From Paenibacillus gallinarum (GTDB lineage Bacteria; Bacillota; Bacilli; Paenibacillales; Paenibacillaceae): a stretch of 64,000 nucleotides of DNA. Below, piece by piece: positions 1 through 8,629 of the stretch. The notes beneath the pieces are model-generated. The model had not been told where the DNA came from, did not search any database, and worked only from the letters and a program-made list of their open reading frames with translations. Where the stretch lies: assembly GCF_014836635.1 (NCBI RefSeq), contig NZ_JACSQL010000001.1:124001-188000 (forward strand), in the 5' to 3' direction. Both the position numbers and the translations under genes were made by a program. Position 1 is the stretch's first letter; each line of letters starts with the position of its first letter.

Positions 1-1
1 A

Positions 2-952
2 ACTTTTGCAGAAAAAGCAGGGAAACTGCTGCAGCAAGATCAAGTGGCTGCGGTGTTTGGCGGATGGACATCGGCAAGCCGGAAAGCGATGTTGCCTGTT
101 TTTGAACAGAATAATGGACTGTTATTCTATCCCGTACAGTATGAAGGACTTGAATCCTCCCCGAACATTTTTTATACCGGAGCTACAACCAATCAGCAGA
201 TTGTTCCTTCCGTAAGCTGGCTGCTTGAGAATCGTGGCAAGAAATTCTTCCTGCTGGGTTCGGATTACGTCTTCCCTAAAACAGCGAACAAAGTCATTCA
301 GGCACAGCTTGAGGCAGAAGGGGGCGAAGTGGTCGGAGAAGAATATACTCCCCTTGGTCATACGGATTACAGCACGATTATCAACAAAATCAAAGCCGCA
401 AAACCAGATGTTGTTTATAACACGCTGAATGGAGATAGCAACGTTGCCTTCTTCAAACAACTAAAAGACGCAGGGATCACATCCCAAGATCTAACGACCT
501 TGTCTGTCAGTGTAGCGGAAGAAGAAATACGCGGTATTGGAGCGGATGTGCTCGCAGGTCATTTAGCAGCTTGGAACTATTATCAAACAACGGACACACC
601 GGAGAATACAAAATTTACGGCTGCTTATAAAGCGAAATACGGAGCTGACCGGGTGACTGCTGATCCTATTGAGGCCGGATATACTGCCGTTTATTTATGG
701 AAAGCAGCAGTAGAAAAAGCAGGGTCTGTTGATGTGGCTAAAGTGAAAGAGGCAGCTAAAGGTATTGAGTTTAATGCGCCAAGCGGCAAAGTGACCATTG
801 ATGGAGAGAATCAGCATATTTACAAAACGGTACGTATAGGTGAAGTCCAGTCCAATGGACAGTTCAAAGAACTCTGGAACTCGGGTGAGCCTGTGAAGCC
901 TGATCCGTATCTGGAAACCTATGAATGGGGAAAATCACTTGGCGCTAAATAA
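2..952 (+). CDS. urtA: UrtA, urea ABC transporter substrate-binding protein (5' end outside window)
   Basis: This is the extracytoplasmic urea-binding subunit of the UrtABCDE importer. The reading frame is open from base 2, so the signal peptide and roughly the first quarter of the protein lie upstream of the window; 316 residues are present. The visible part follows the periplasmic-binding-protein type I fold of the amide/urea family, including [19 protein letters not shown] near the left edge and the [20 protein letters not shown] segment. Its identity rests on that similarity plus its place directly before two LivH/LivM-type permeases and two LivG/LivF-type ATPases. A branched-chain amino-acid binding protein is the alternative, but the [10 protein letters not shown] segment is typical of urea and short-chain amide binders. 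Confidence 0.9.
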   Translation, partial: TFAEKAGKLLQQDQVAAVFGGWTSASRKAMLPVFEQNNGLLFYPVQYEGLESSPNIFYTGATTNQQIVPSVSWLLENRGKKFFLLGSDYVFPKTANKVIQAQLEAEGGEVVGEEYTPLGHTDYSTIINKIKAAKPDVVYNTLNGDSNVAFFKQLKDAGITSQDLTTLSVSVAEEEIRGIGADVLAGHLAAWNYYQTTDTPENTKFTAAYKAKYGADRVTADPIEAGYTAVYLWKAAVEKAGSVDVAKVKEAAKGIEFNAPSGKVTIDGENQHIYKTVRIGEVQSNGQFKELWNSGEPVKPDPYLETYEWGKSLGAK

Positions 953-996
953 CTTGTTTCTACTATAGATAGATCGGAAGGGAGGCGGCATAATCG

Positions 997-1902
997 ATGG
1001 ATATGTTTTTGCTGCAAGCTTTTAACGGCTTGAGTGTAAGTTCCATTCTGCTTCTGATAGCACTCGGCCTCGCCGTAACCTTTGGACTGATGAATATTAT
1101 CAATATGGCGCATGGCGAGATGATCATGATCGGTGCTTATGCCACTTATGTAACGCAAAATTTATTTATCTCCTATATGCCCTCAACTTGGTTTAGCACG
1201 TACTATCTTGTCGCGCTTCCCGCTGCGTTTCTCCTTGCCGCGGGGATCGGCTGGCTGCTTGAAGTGCTTCTGATCCGCCATTTATACGGAAGACCCTTGG
1301 ATAGTTTGCTTGCGACCTGGGGAGTAGGAATGATTCTGCAACAACTGGCAAGGACGATTTTTGGTGCCCCGAATGTCGGGGTGACCAGTCCTTCCTGGCT
1401 TAATGGAGGGGTAATGGTTACGGAAGGCATCACACTTCCTTATACACGTTTGTTCATTATTTTGCTGGTCGCTGTCGTGCTCTTCTGCATGTACAATTAT
1501 ATTTATAAAACAGCAGCAGGACGCCGGATGCGTGCTGTTATGCAGAATCGAAATATGGCAGGCTGCCTTGGAATCTCTACTCGGCGCGTTGATGGGCTTA
1601 CCTTTGCCATTGGTTCCGGTATTGCGGGAGTGGCAGGATGCGCGCTTACTTTGCTAGGTCCCATTGGACCATCGATTGGGACCTATTACATCGTAGATGC
1701 ATTCATGGTTGTTGTTCTAGGCGGGGTAGGGAAACTGATTGGTACCGTGACAGGGGCGCTTGGAATAGGAGTCTTCAATACCTTGTTTGAGACGTACACA
1801 AGCGCATCAATTGGTAAAGTGTTGGTATTTGCATGCATCGTTGCTTTCCTTCAATGGAAACCGAGAGGGCTCGTGGCACTTCGTTCACGGAGTTTAGACT
1901 AG
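997..1902 (+). CDS. urtB: UrtB, urea ABC transporter permease
   Basis: This is an inner-membrane permease of the LivH type that forms the urea channel together with UrtC. The 301-residue protein has about eight hydrophobic segments, with an early glycine-rich helix ([20 protein letters not shown]) and a late [19 protein letters not shown] segment that are hallmarks of BPD_transp_2 permeases. A GGGAGG ribosome site lies upstream of the ATG. It is 44 bases after urtA and 14 bases before urtC, so one operon is likely. UrtB of some bacteria carries a long N-terminal extension; this one has only the permease core. Confidence 0.92.
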   Translation: MDMFLLQAFNGLSVSSILLLIALGLAVTFGLMNIINMAHGEMIMIGAYATYVTQNLFISYMPSTWFSTYYLVALPAAFLLAAGIGWLLEVLLIRHLYGRPLDSLLATWGVGMILQQLARTIFGAPNVGVTSPSWLNGGVMVTEGITLPYTRLFIILLVAVVLFCMYNYIYKTAAGRRMRAVMQNRNMAGCLGISTRRVDGLTFAIGSGIAGVAGCALTLLGPIGPSIGTYYIVDAFMVVVLGGVGKLIGTVTGALGIGVFNTLFETYTSASIGKVLVFACIVAFLQWKPRGLVALRSRSLD

Positions 1903-1916
1903 AGGGGGGACTTAGG

Positions 1917-3017
1917 ATGCCATTTATAAATAGACTGGGAACACGGGGGCAGCGAATTGCCTGGGGAGTAGTGCTGATTCTGATGAGTCTGGCGCCGCTC
2001 GTATCCACGGAATTTAGGTTAAGCTTGCTTGCGAAATTTCTTGCTTTGGCGATCCTTGCCATTGGCCTTGATCTGATCTGGGGTTACGGAGGAGTGCTGA
2101 GTTTAGGGCACGGAGTATTTTTTGGGCTTGGTGCTTATGCCATGGCGATGTATCTGAAGTTACAAGCCAGCGGGTCGGCACTGCCTGATTTCATGGTATG
2201 GAATAGTGTGACGGAACTTCCGTGGTTTTGGGCAATTTTTCGATCTTTCCCTGCTGCGTTTCTACTTGGAATCTTATTGCCCGGATTACTTGCTTTCTTG
2301 CTTGGATTGTTCACTTTTCGAAATCGAATTACCGGTGTATATTTCACCATATTAACGCAGGCGCTAGTCATGATCATGGTAACCCTTTTTGTAGGGAAGC
2401 AGGAATGGACAGGAGGAACCAATGGGTTAACGGGATATCATCACATTTTTGGGATGGAGCTTCATCGTCCATCAACGACCATTATACTCTATTATGTAAC
2501 GCTTCTGATTCTAGTCTTGACTTATGTGCTCTGCAAACGAGTTATGCGTAGCAGGTTCGGTCAAGTGCTCGAAGCCGCCAGAGATGGCGAGAATAGAGTG
2601 CGATTTCTCGGATATGATCCTGCGTGGTACAAAACAATGGCGTTTACCTTGTCCGGTGCGCTTGCAGGACTCGCAGGGATGCTGTTTGTCCTTCAGGTTG
2701 GCATTATCTCTCCTTCGATGATGGGGATTGTTCCCTCCATTGAAATGGTGTTATGGGTTGCGCTTGGGGGCCGGGGAACACTGGTTGGAGCTATGATCGG
2801 GGCTGTAGTGCTGAACGCTGCAAAAACAGGAATTAGCGAAGCGTATCCAGAAGGATGGCTTTTCGTTATGGGTGGTCTATTCGTAGCTATCGTATTATTC
2901 ATGCCTAAAGGTCTTGTTGGTGTATATCACAGTGTAACTGGCATGTGGATCCGAAAAGGAGGTGCGCCAGATGGTCAGTCCGTCCGTAAACGTAAGCATA
3001 AACAAGCAACTTCCTAA
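1917..3017 (+). CDS. urtC: UrtC, urea ABC transporter permease
   Basis: This is the second membrane subunit of the urea importer, of the LivM type. The start is the ATG at 1917, preceded by a GGGGGG-rich ribosome site; the frame is open further upstream but that would overlap urtB. The 366-residue protein has about ten hydrophobic segments. LDLIWGYGGVLSLGHGVFFG and the later LGGRGTLVGAMIGAVVLNA segment are conserved LivM-family features. The hydrophilic C-terminus overlaps the start of urtD by 47 bases, which suggests translational coupling. Confidence 0.92.
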   Translation: MPFINRLGTRGQRIAWGVVLILMSLAPLVSTEFRLSLLAKFLALAILAIGLDLIWGYGGVLSLGHGVFFGLGAYAMAMYLKLQASGSALPDFMVWNSVTELPWFWAIFRSFPAAFLLGILLPGLLAFLLGLFTFRNRITGVYFTILTQALVMIMVTLFVGKQEWTGGTNGLTGYHHIFGMELHRPSTTIILYYVTLLILVLTYVLCKRVMRSRFGQVLEAARDGENRVRFLGYDPAWYKTMAFTLSGALAGLAGMLFVLQVGIISPSMMGIVPSIEMVLWVALGGRGTLVGAMIGAVVLNAAKTGISEAYPEGWLFVMGGLFVAIVLFMPKGLVGVYHSVTGMWIRKGGAPDGQSVRKRKHKQATS

Positions 3018-3789
3018 CGAAAAGATCGTGCTCACGGTTCAAGATATCACGGTTTCTTTCTCTGGATTTGTAGCGGTGCGTAATATGAATTTATCCTTAA
3101 TACAGCGAGAACTTCATTTCTTAATCGGTCCAAATGGAGCAGGAAAAACAACAATGCTTGATGTGATCTGCGGAAAAACAAAACCTGTATCAGGTCAAGT
3201 TCTTCTTCCGGATGGAACAGATCTTATTTCTAAGAAAGAACATCAGGTAGCAAGACTCGGTATTGGCCGTAAGTTTCAAGCTCCTTCTGTATTTGGGGGG
3301 CTGACTGTACGTGAGAATTTAGAGATCGCACAGAATCCTAATAAAAATGTATTTTCTACGCTTCGTAAACGGCGAGGGGGTTGCCTTACAAATGAGATGA
3401 AAGAGGTGGTGGAACAGATTGGTCTAGGACATCGCTTGAATCTAAGGGCGGGCTCTTTATCCCATGGAGAAAAACAGTGGCTTGAGATTGGAATGCTTTT
3501 GCTTCAAAAGCCTGAGGTGCTGCTGCTTGATGAACCTGTTGCAGGAATGACTGATGAAGAGACGAATAAGACGGGGGTTCTGTTAACGGAAATTGCAAAA
3601 GAGCGATCTGTAGTTGTGGTGGAACATGATATGGAATTTGTTAGACAGTATGCGCAGAAGGTCACCGTCATGCATGAAGGAACACTGCTCACCGAAGGAA
3701 CGATGCAGGAGGTTCAGCAGAATCCAGTGGTTGCCGAAGTATATTTGGGCAAAAGGAGGAAGAATGATGCTGTTACTGAAGGGGATTGA
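2971..3789 (+). CDS. urtD: UrtD, urea ABC transporter ATP-binding protein
   Basis: This is one of the two cytoplasmic ATPases that drive urea import. It has Walker A GPNGAGKTT near residue 55, an ABC signature LSHGEKQWLEIGM, and Walker B VLLLDEPVAGM. The signature reads LSHGE rather than LSGGQ, which is usual for UrtD/LivG proteins. The ATG at 2971 is chosen because GGAGG sits 9 to 13 bases upstream, and it lies inside the 3' end of urtC. The protein is 272 residues, normal for the family. It overlaps urtE by 26 bases. Confidence 0.92.
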   Translation: MVSPSVNVSINKQLPNEKIVLTVQDITVSFSGFVAVRNMNLSLIQRELHFLIGPNGAGKTTMLDVICGKTKPVSGQVLLPDGTDLISKKEHQVARLGIGRKFQAPSVFGGLTVRENLEIAQNPNKNVFSTLRKRRGGCLTNEMKEVVEQIGLGHRLNLRAGSLSHGEKQWLEIGMLLLQKPEVLLLDEPVAGMTDEETNKTGVLLTEIAKERSVVVVEHDMEFVRQYAQKVTVMHEGTLLTEGTMQEVQQNPVVAEVYLGKRRKNDAVTEGD

Positions 3790-4462
3790 GTCCGGATATG
3801 GGGAAAGTATGGTGCTTCGTCAGGTGCATCTCGATATAAAGCCAGGCCAGGTTGTGTGTTTAATGGGTCGCAACGGGGTGGGGAAATCAACACTGCTGCG
3901 AACGTTGATGGGTATTCTGAAGGTGCGAAAAGGCAGTATTCATTGGGATGGGAAAGAAGTGACAAAGTGGGATTCGGCCAAACGTGCTAGGGTCGGAATC
4001 GGCTATGTCCCTCAAGGAAGGGATGTTTTTCCGCAGATGAGCGTCAGAGAAAATCTACTACTTGGGCTTGAAACGGCTCCTAAAGGAACAAAGGGGATTC
4101 CAGAAGATGTACTCGAAATGTTCCCTGTGCTGCAGACGATGATGAATAGACAGGGCGGTGATCTAAGCGGTGGTCAACAACAGCAGCTTGCCTTCGCCAG
4201 AGCGCTTGCTCCAAGGCCGCGTTTGTTGCTGCTGGATGAACCGACAGAAGGGATTCAGCCGTCCATTGTAGATGACATCCGTGATGTTATCATTCAGATT
4301 AAGAATCAGGGGAATACGGCGATTTTACTTGTGGAACAGAGTGAAGAATTCGTTCGAAGCGTGGCGGACTATATCTATGTGATGGATAAAGGTGCTATAG
4401 CAATGCATGGGAAACCGGAAGAACTCGATCTTGCGAGCTTCGAACACTATCTGACGGTTTAA
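3764..4462 (+). CDS. urtE: UrtE, urea ABC transporter ATP-binding protein
   Basis: This is the second ATPase of the urea importer, of the LivF type, 232 residues. Walker A is GRNGVGKST near residue 37, the signature is LSGGQQQQLAFARAL, and Walker B is LLLLDEPTEGI. An AAGGAGGAAGA ribosome site sits just before the paired ATG codons at 3764 and 3767, inside the end of urtD. It is the last gene of the operon: a strong hairpin follows about 40 bases downstream. Confidence 0.92.
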   Translation: MMLLLKGIESGYGESMVLRQVHLDIKPGQVVCLMGRNGVGKSTLLRTLMGILKVRKGSIHWDGKEVTKWDSAKRARVGIGYVPQGRDVFPQMSVRENLLLGLETAPKGTKGIPEDVLEMFPVLQTMMNRQGGDLSGGQQQQLAFARALAPRPRLLLLDEPTEGIQPSIVDDIRDVIIQIKNQGNTAILLVEQSEEFVRSVADYIYVMDKGAIAMHGKPEELDLASFEHYLTV

Positions 4463-4503
4463 TGAAGAAGTGTTACTAATGTGATGGATATTATACTTCT
4501 TTA

Positions 4504-4545
4504 AGCAGCTCTGCCTTGTTCGGGTGAACAAAGCAGAGCTGCTTA
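4504..4545. terminator. Long hairpin between convergent urtE and PAS gene
   Basis: An inverted repeat of about 19 base pairs (AAGCAGCTCTGC arm, TTGTTC/GAACAA inner stem, GGG loop) lies between the ends of two convergent genes. The U-tract is poor on the plus strand, so it may work mainly as a shared 3' end or RNA stabiliser. Confidence 0.7.
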
Positions 4546-4546
4546 T

Positions 4547-5170
4547 TTAGCATTCGTCTAAAAAATGAGAATACTGAGGGTACACTCTTCTTATGCAATC
4601 AGGACATATATCGTGTGTAAACTCGGCGTGTGTGTTTTTTTCTACAAAACTCTCGACGGGATTCCATTCATCCTCTTCGTCTTGAATTCGTTTGCATACA
4701 GCACAGATGGGCAGCATACCCCGGAGGGTTTTGATCTGGGAAGAAGCGTGGCTGAGATGGGCTTCCAATGTTTTGAATGGAGTGATGTCATAATACGAGA
4801 TGACAATACCGATGAAATCGGGCTTAAGAGAAGTTTTGTATAGGGAAGCTTCTAACCGAAACCATGAATACCCTTGATCTGTAAGGGTGCTTAATTCGCA
4901 GGCGTAGCCGGTTGATGTACGTTCCAGTACTTTTTGCAGATTAAGAATAATGAGCTGTATATTATGTATGCAGGTTCCTGGAATTTCACTAAGGACCCTA
5001 TAATAATTCATCTTTAAATAGCTCTCTGCAGGATAGGGGAGAAACTCTAAAATTTTGGAGAGCCATGTTTGATTGTATGAAGAAATAAGTCCCTCTTCAT
5101 TAATTATTACAGTCGCAGAACGAAATTGATTGTAGGAATCTTCGAGTGTAAGCGGGTTTGCTTCAACCAA
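4547..5170 (-). CDS. PAS-domain protein with C-terminal CxxC...CxxC zinc-ribbon-like module
   Basis: This is a 207-residue soluble protein. The first ~140 residues look like a PAS sensor domain (SATVIINEEGLISSYNQTWL at the start, then a FIGIVISYYDITPFK strand near the end). After a short helix comes a Cys-rich tail with LPICAVCKRIQDEE and later HDICPDCIRRVYP. This tail is common at the C-terminus of PAS/two-component proteins, but there is no kinase domain here. The start is TTG at 5170 with AGGGAGAG seven bases before it. The ligand is unknown. Its position convergent to urtE and near ureF suggests, without proof, a link to urea or nitrogen metabolism. Confidence 0.75.
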   Translation of the reverse strand: MVEANPLTLEDSYNQFRSATVIINEEGLISSYNQTWLSKILEFLPYPAESYLKMNYYRVLSEIPGTCIHNIQLIILNLQKVLERTSTGYACELSTLTDQGYSWFRLEASLYKTSLKPDFIGIVISYYDITPFKTLEAHLSHASSQIKTLRGMLPICAVCKRIQDEEDEWNPVESFVEKNTHAEFTHDICPDCIRRVYPQYSHFLDEC

Positions 5171-5348
5171 TGGCAGTCTCTCCCTAATTAAATATTTCGT
5201 TCTTGAAAAAAAGAATAAAGAAGGAGTTTTCTTCTTTGTTTTTCCAAAAAAGCATAATTATATTATATACGTTATTACGTCATCTAACAATGATGAATAA
5301 CTTACATACGTCTGTCTTTTCCGACAATATCAACGATGAATGATGAAT

Positions 5349-5380
5349 AACACGCCGAAATGGATAGTCGGCGTGTTTTG
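5349..5380. terminator. Hairpin downstream of ureF
   Basis: AACACGCCGA pairs with TCGGCGTGTT around an 11-base loop. The plus-strand tail is TTTT; the minus-strand tail is only weakly U-rich. It lies just beyond the ureF stop codon and could end ureF transcripts. Confidence 0.55.
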
Positions 5381-5404
5381 GGGAGGAGTACGGAGAGGGG
5401 GTTC

Positions 5405-6124
5405 TTAATACGAGGTGAGTTTCGATGGAACTCGGGATGCTTTTGTTCCTCCTTCATGAAAAGGGAAGTTAGGAATGAGGGGGTGTATGGTGAAACGAGA
5501 ACGATGAAACACAGAGGCGTCAGACAGATCCATTTTGTTCCATTCCTGATCCAAGTGATCTCCTAATGTCTTGCGTAGTTGTTCAAGTTCGTTTGGTTCC
5601 ATAGAAAGAAGTTGTCTAGCGTGGAGGAAGCACACATTCTTAGCGGCGTGGAGATAACCGGATACGGCGTTTAAGAGGGGAACACCAAGCTGATAGTTAA
5701 TCCAAGCATGTACGACAGGCAAAGAGATGGCAGTGCCATACTGATCGGCGGCTTTTTCAAGAGGGGAAAAGTCCATCCATGGATGCAATGCTTTGGATAA
5801 CTTGATAAGTCGTTTTCCCGTTGCTCTTGGTGAATTCCGTTGTTCTGCAGGGGAGTGCTGAACATGAAGCATCTTATCGATAAGTGCTATTCTCCGGTAA
5901 TCTTGCTTAGCGGCAAAGGTGTATGTTCCCTTGATGGCGAGACCTTCGATTCTGATGAGACTAGGGTAAAGTTCGAGGCGCATAAACGTCTCGAGATCCT
6001 GCGAAGTACGGATCATTCCTCTCTCAATCTTTGAGTTAAGTCCGAAGGAGTGAGAAAACCCTCCTACCTGAAGTGAGGAATCAAGCAATTTTACGTAGTC
6101 GAGCAGCTTATTTCCTCGGTTCAT
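5405..6124 (-). CDS. ureF: UreF, urease accessory protein
   Basis: UreF works with UreD and UreG to deliver nickel to urease. The 239-residue protein opens with the family motif LLDSSLQVGGFSHSFGLNSK and carries PVVHAWINYQLGVPL in the second half, where UreF proteins conserve a helical core. The ATG is preceded by GGGAGG at a good distance. No ureA, B, C, D, E or G is next to it; neighbours are a PAS gene and a tRNA. It may be a second copy or a displaced member of a urease locus elsewhere. Its nearness to urtABCDE fits urea utilisation. Confidence 0.85.
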   Translation of the reverse strand: MNRGNKLLDYVKLLDSSLQVGGFSHSFGLNSKIERGMIRTSQDLETFMRLELYPSLIRIEGLAIKGTYTFAAKQDYRRIALIDKMLHVQHSPAEQRNSPRATGKRLIKLSKALHPWMDFSPLEKAADQYGTAISLPVVHAWINYQLGVPLLNAVSGYLHAAKNVCFLHARQLLSMEPNELEQLRKTLGDHLDQEWNKMDLSDASVFHRSRFTIHPLIPNFPFHEGGTKASRVPSKLTSY

Positions 6125-6394
6125 TCGGTTCGCCTCCCTGAATTATGGTGATGATCGAATTTGGTAAGAAACAGCGTTTGATTAGAGTGTTATATCTATG
6201 TTATATTAGTGAATTTCCGTTGTATTTGATACCTATTTTGACATACAAAAACAGGTAAAGTCAACAAGAAACTGCATTTTTTCATATGTGTGTTATGTAA
6301 ATTAACATCAATTTAACGTAAAATGGGTATTTAATTGCCTGATTTATATTTTTATCATGTAAAAAAGAAAATTAAAATTTTTTTGAATTTCATC

Positions 6395-6423
6395 TTTACA
6401 ATACATAGGTTTATGTGTATAAT
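6395..6423 (+). promoter_or_regulatory. Sigma-A type promoter for tRNA-Leu
   Basis: TTTACA at 6395-6400 and TATAAT at 6418-6423 are separated by 17 bases. The tRNA begins about 40 bases downstream. The rest of the 6125-6464 gap is very AT-rich and shows nothing else recognisable. Confidence 0.75.
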
Positions 6424-6464
6424 ATATTTTGTTGGCACGAAAATGTTGCTGATGAACAAGATGC

Positions 6465-6547
6465 GCGGTCGTGGTGGAATGGCAGACACGCTACCTTGAG
6501 GGGGTAGTGGGTGTATACCCGTGGAGGTTCGAGTCCTCTCGACCGCA
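6465..6547 (+). tRNA. tRNA-Leu (anticodon GAG)
   Basis: The acceptor stem GCGGTCG pairs exactly with CGACCGC at the end, with A as the discriminator base. The anticodon stem CTACC/GGTAG encloses the loop TTGAGGG, giving anticodon GAG. A long variable arm (GGGTGTATACCC) marks a class II tRNA, and the T-arm reads GGAGGTTCGAGTCCTCT. CCA is not encoded. It stands alone, followed at once by a terminator. Confidence 0.95.
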
Positions 6548-6555
6548 TCAAACAT

Positions 6556-6595
6556 AAAGAGACCTTGAAGTCATGACTTCAGGGTCTCTTTTTTT
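6556..6595. terminator. Intrinsic terminator shared by tRNA-Leu and the GPx gene
   Basis: AAAGAGACCTTGAAGTCA pairs with TGACTTCAGGGTCTCTTT, followed by a T-run on the plus strand and matched by an A-rich left flank. It can serve the tRNA on the plus strand and the convergent peroxidase gene on the minus strand. Confidence 0.85.
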
Positions 6596-6608
6596 GTGCT
6601 CTTATTAC

Positions 6609-7091
6609 TTAACGTGATAAGAGCTTAGCAATATCAGCTTCAATCTTGTCCGGGGTTGTCTGCGGACTGTATCTTTTTACAATGCGACCTTCTTGATCCA
6701 CAAGAAATTTAGTGAAATTCCATTTGATCGCTTTCGATCCTAAAATACCAGGCGCCTTGCTAGTTAAATATTTGAAGAGGGGATGAGCTTCCTCTCCGTT
6801 CACATTTACTTTCTCGAACATAGGGAAACTGACACCGTAATTCATCTGACAAAATTCAGCGATGTCATCGCTTGTCCCTGGTTCTTGATGAGCAAATTGA
6901 TTACTTGGAAAACCGAGCACTTCAAAAGACTGTTGATTAAATTTATCATAGAGTTCTTGTAGTCCTTTGAATTGTGGTGATAATCCGCATTTGCTGGCGG
7001 TATTAACGATAAGCATAACTTTACCTTTATAAGCTGACATATTAAGTTCTTGGCCTTTCAGGGTGCTGACATTGAAATCATAAATGGACAT
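6609..7091 (-). CDS. Glutathione peroxidase family protein (thiol peroxidase)
   Basis: This cytoplasmic peroxidase reduces hydrogen or organic hydroperoxides; bacterial members normally use thioredoxin or bacillithiol rather than glutathione. The thioredoxin fold carries the peroxidatic Cys in VNTASKCGLSPQF, followed by LGFPSNQFAHQEPG and IKWNFTKFLVD, giving the Cys-Gln-Trp-Asn active site with Cys in place of selenocysteine. The ATG at 7091 gives 160 residues, the usual length, with GGTGGG seven bases before it; a GTG four codons earlier is possible. It resembles B. subtilis BsaA and sits alone. Confidence 0.9.
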   Translation of the reverse strand: MSIYDFNVSTLKGQELNMSAYKGKVMLIVNTASKCGLSPQFKGLQELYDKFNQQSFEVLGFPSNQFAHQEPGTSDDIAEFCQMNYGVSFPMFEKVNVNGEEAHPLFKYLTSKAPGILGSKAIKWNFTKFLVDQEGRIVKRYSPQTTPDKIEADIAKLLSR

Positions 7092-7489
7092 AGATCGACC
7101 CACCGCCTCGTCTTTTTCTTCTCATTATAAGAGAATGGATAAGGGTTTTACAATATTTTCTACAATTAAATTTTAAACAATTAATATAGGAAGTTAAACA
7201 ATGTGAGGGAAGTTTATATCTTGTCTTCTCGAGATTTAATGAAAGTGTGTGAAATACAGAGATACGAAGAGATTAGAGGATATGGAAGCTTTAATGTTTC
7301 GTGTTTTGATTGAATTAAGGGGATTATGGCTTAATATTGACGGAAGTGAGCTCTAGAGTACCTTTACACCATTCTGCTTCGGGTGTATGATTCATATCGT
7401 AAATCTTGAGCACAAAGAAAGACGAGATACATTTTATAAAACAATAGAAATTCTCATTACTATGCTTGCTGAATTTTCGTCTGAATTAT

Positions 7490-7690
7490 TCAAACGAAAA
7501 ACGGGGGAACCAATGATAGCAGGGCTGCTTGAATCGGTGTAAGAGCTGATTTAGGAACTTTGCTGGGGTGAATTCTTTGAAGTGGAATGGCATTTGCCAT
7601 TTGGTGGATAAGGAAGGGCGGCTCTCACCGTCCGAATCCGACAGCTAACCTCGTAAGCTAATAACTTGAGAGAGGAATGATGAATCTTGT
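7490..7690 (+). ncRNA. c-di-AMP riboswitch, ydaO-yuaA class (first of a tandem pair)
   Basis: The conserved blocks of the ydaO class are present in order: GGGGGAACCA near 7502, GGGGTGAAT near 7565, then CCGAATCCGACAGCTAACC and CTCGTAAGC at about 7639-7665, with a following GAGAG. This class binds cyclic di-AMP and normally shuts off potassium uptake or cell-wall genes when the ligand is high. A terminator hairpin follows at 7703-7734. The 390 bases between the peroxidase gene and this element hold no convincing gene. Confidence 0.9.
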
Positions 7691-7702
7691 GATCGTTTAT
7701 CG

Positions 7703-7734
7703 ACCGCAGGGGCGCTAACCCTCTGTGGTTTTTT
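7703..7734 (+). terminator. Terminator of the first c-di-AMP riboswitch
   Basis: ACCGCAGGGG pairs with CCCTCTGTGGT (two wobble pairs) and runs directly into TTTTTT. It is the likely expression platform of the upstream aptamer, stopping transcription when ligand is bound. Confidence 0.75.
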
Positions 7735-7792
7735 ATTGTTTTCTACGCTGAATTTTTAGATTCATCTATTTATTTTTCGGTGGATCTTTTAT

Positions 7793-7945
7793 AAAAACGG
7801 GGGAACCAAACGGGAATGACATTCGAAAGATTGTTTATTCCAAGGGGTGAATTTCCGGGTCGTCAGACTGGGAATAGGGCAACTCTCTCTTGCCCGAATC
7901 CGACAGCTAACCTCGTAAGCGTATATAGGGAGAGGCAGCAGAACC
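7793..7945 (+). ncRNA. c-di-AMP riboswitch, ydaO-yuaA class (second of a tandem pair)
   Basis: A second full set of ydaO-class blocks occurs about 300 bases after the first: ACGGGGGAACCA near 7797, GGGGTGAATTTCC near 7843, AGGGCAACTCTC near 7876, and CCGAATCCGACAGCTAACC then CTCGTAAGC near 7893-7920, followed by GGGAGAGG. The core block is identical to the first copy while the variable stems differ, so this is an old duplication rather than a recent one. It precedes the gene at 8083. Confidence 0.9.
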
Positions 7946-7967
7946 GTGAGCACCCGAGAGGGTAATC

Positions 7968-7992
7968 AGGAATCTTCGTGATTCCTTATTTT
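7968..7992 (+). terminator. Putative terminator hairpin of the second riboswitch
   Basis: AGGAATC and GATTCCT enclose a TTCGT loop, followed by TATTTT. An outer pairing of CACCCG (7951) with CGGGTG (7999) encloses it and could form an alternative structure. Confidence 0.5.
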
Positions 7993-8082
7993 CCTATCCG
8001 GGTGGGAGAGCGCCGGCATGCCTTCATGATGTAAATGGTGTTCTTTTTTTGTTGTCTTTTCAATCATAGGGAGGCTTACACA

Positions 8083-8496
8083 ATGAATAATGAAATCATT
8101 CTGGTTACTGCACCTAATGAAGCAGCTCGAAATTTTATTCGGTTATTAATGTACAAAAAGCTATCCTTTGCCGTTCTCACGAATAGCGCACAGGAAGAAA
8201 AAAAGGTTAGACGACTAGGAGTGCAGCATGTTATCCGTATGGATACTGCTTTTGCTCATAAATGGTCGTTGCCAAATGCAGCGGTAGGGCGGATATTTTT
8301 GTTTGAAAACAGCATGAATTTAACCTGTCGCTTTCTGCAAATATGCAGACCATGGACACAAAAGCCGATAACGATCATTACTCAACAGAATCATCCTCGC
8401 GGTGTATACCGGGGGATGGGGGCGAATCATATCGTTTTCACAATCAAGGGTGAAGTCGGATTCTTGTTGAATGAAGAGCGAGCTGCCGTTAATTAG
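8083..8496 (+). CDS. Small RCK_N/TrkA-N-like protein under tandem c-di-AMP riboswitches
   Basis: I do not recognise a named family. The 137-residue protein reads as an alternating alpha/beta domain: ILVTAPNEAARNFIRLLMY, then LSFAVLTNS, a LGVQHVIRMD strand, and a late GMGANHIVFTIKGEVGF segment. This order resembles the RCK N-terminal domain of KtrA/TrkA (whose matching late segment has the form IGADRIIHPE..MGV), but the GxGxxG nucleotide motif is lost. The resemblance is my own comparison by eye. KtrA-type genes are known targets of c-di-AMP riboswitches, so a role in potassium homeostasis is a reasonable inference. The ATG at 8083 is set by GGGAGG; an in-frame ATG/GTG upstream lies in the leader. 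No partner channel gene is adjacent. Confidence 0.6.
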   Translation: MNNEIILVTAPNEAARNFIRLLMYKKLSFAVLTNSAQEEKKVRRLGVQHVIRMDTAFAHKWSLPNAAVGRIFLFENSMNLTCRFLQICRPWTQKPITIITQQNHPRGVYRGMGANHIVFTIKGEVGFLLNEERAAVN

Positions 8497-8575
8497 AATG
8501 TTTTTCGTCTGAAATGATAAATGTAGTATTTATTTTGCATCTATAGATGTAGTAGGGGAGGTATCCCTGCTATGA

Positions 8576-8604
8576 TTGCGGAACAAATCTTGCATTGATA
8601 TAAT
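8576..8604 (+). promoter_or_regulatory. Sigma-A type promoter just before a terminator
   Basis: TTGCGG at 8576-8581 and TATAAT at 8599-8604 are 17 bases apart. The predicted start site is near 8611, only about 20 bases before the hairpin at 8630-8658, so most transcripts could be very short. Confidence 0.55.
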
Positions 8605-8629
8605 GAACAAATAAGATGCACGGCAGTGT

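Noticed and set aside
7243-7542. Two short frames in the same phase separated by TAG, ahead of the c-di-AMP riboswitches
   Set aside because: The second frame runs into the conserved riboswitch core, and neither has a good ribosome site or known similarity; probably chance.
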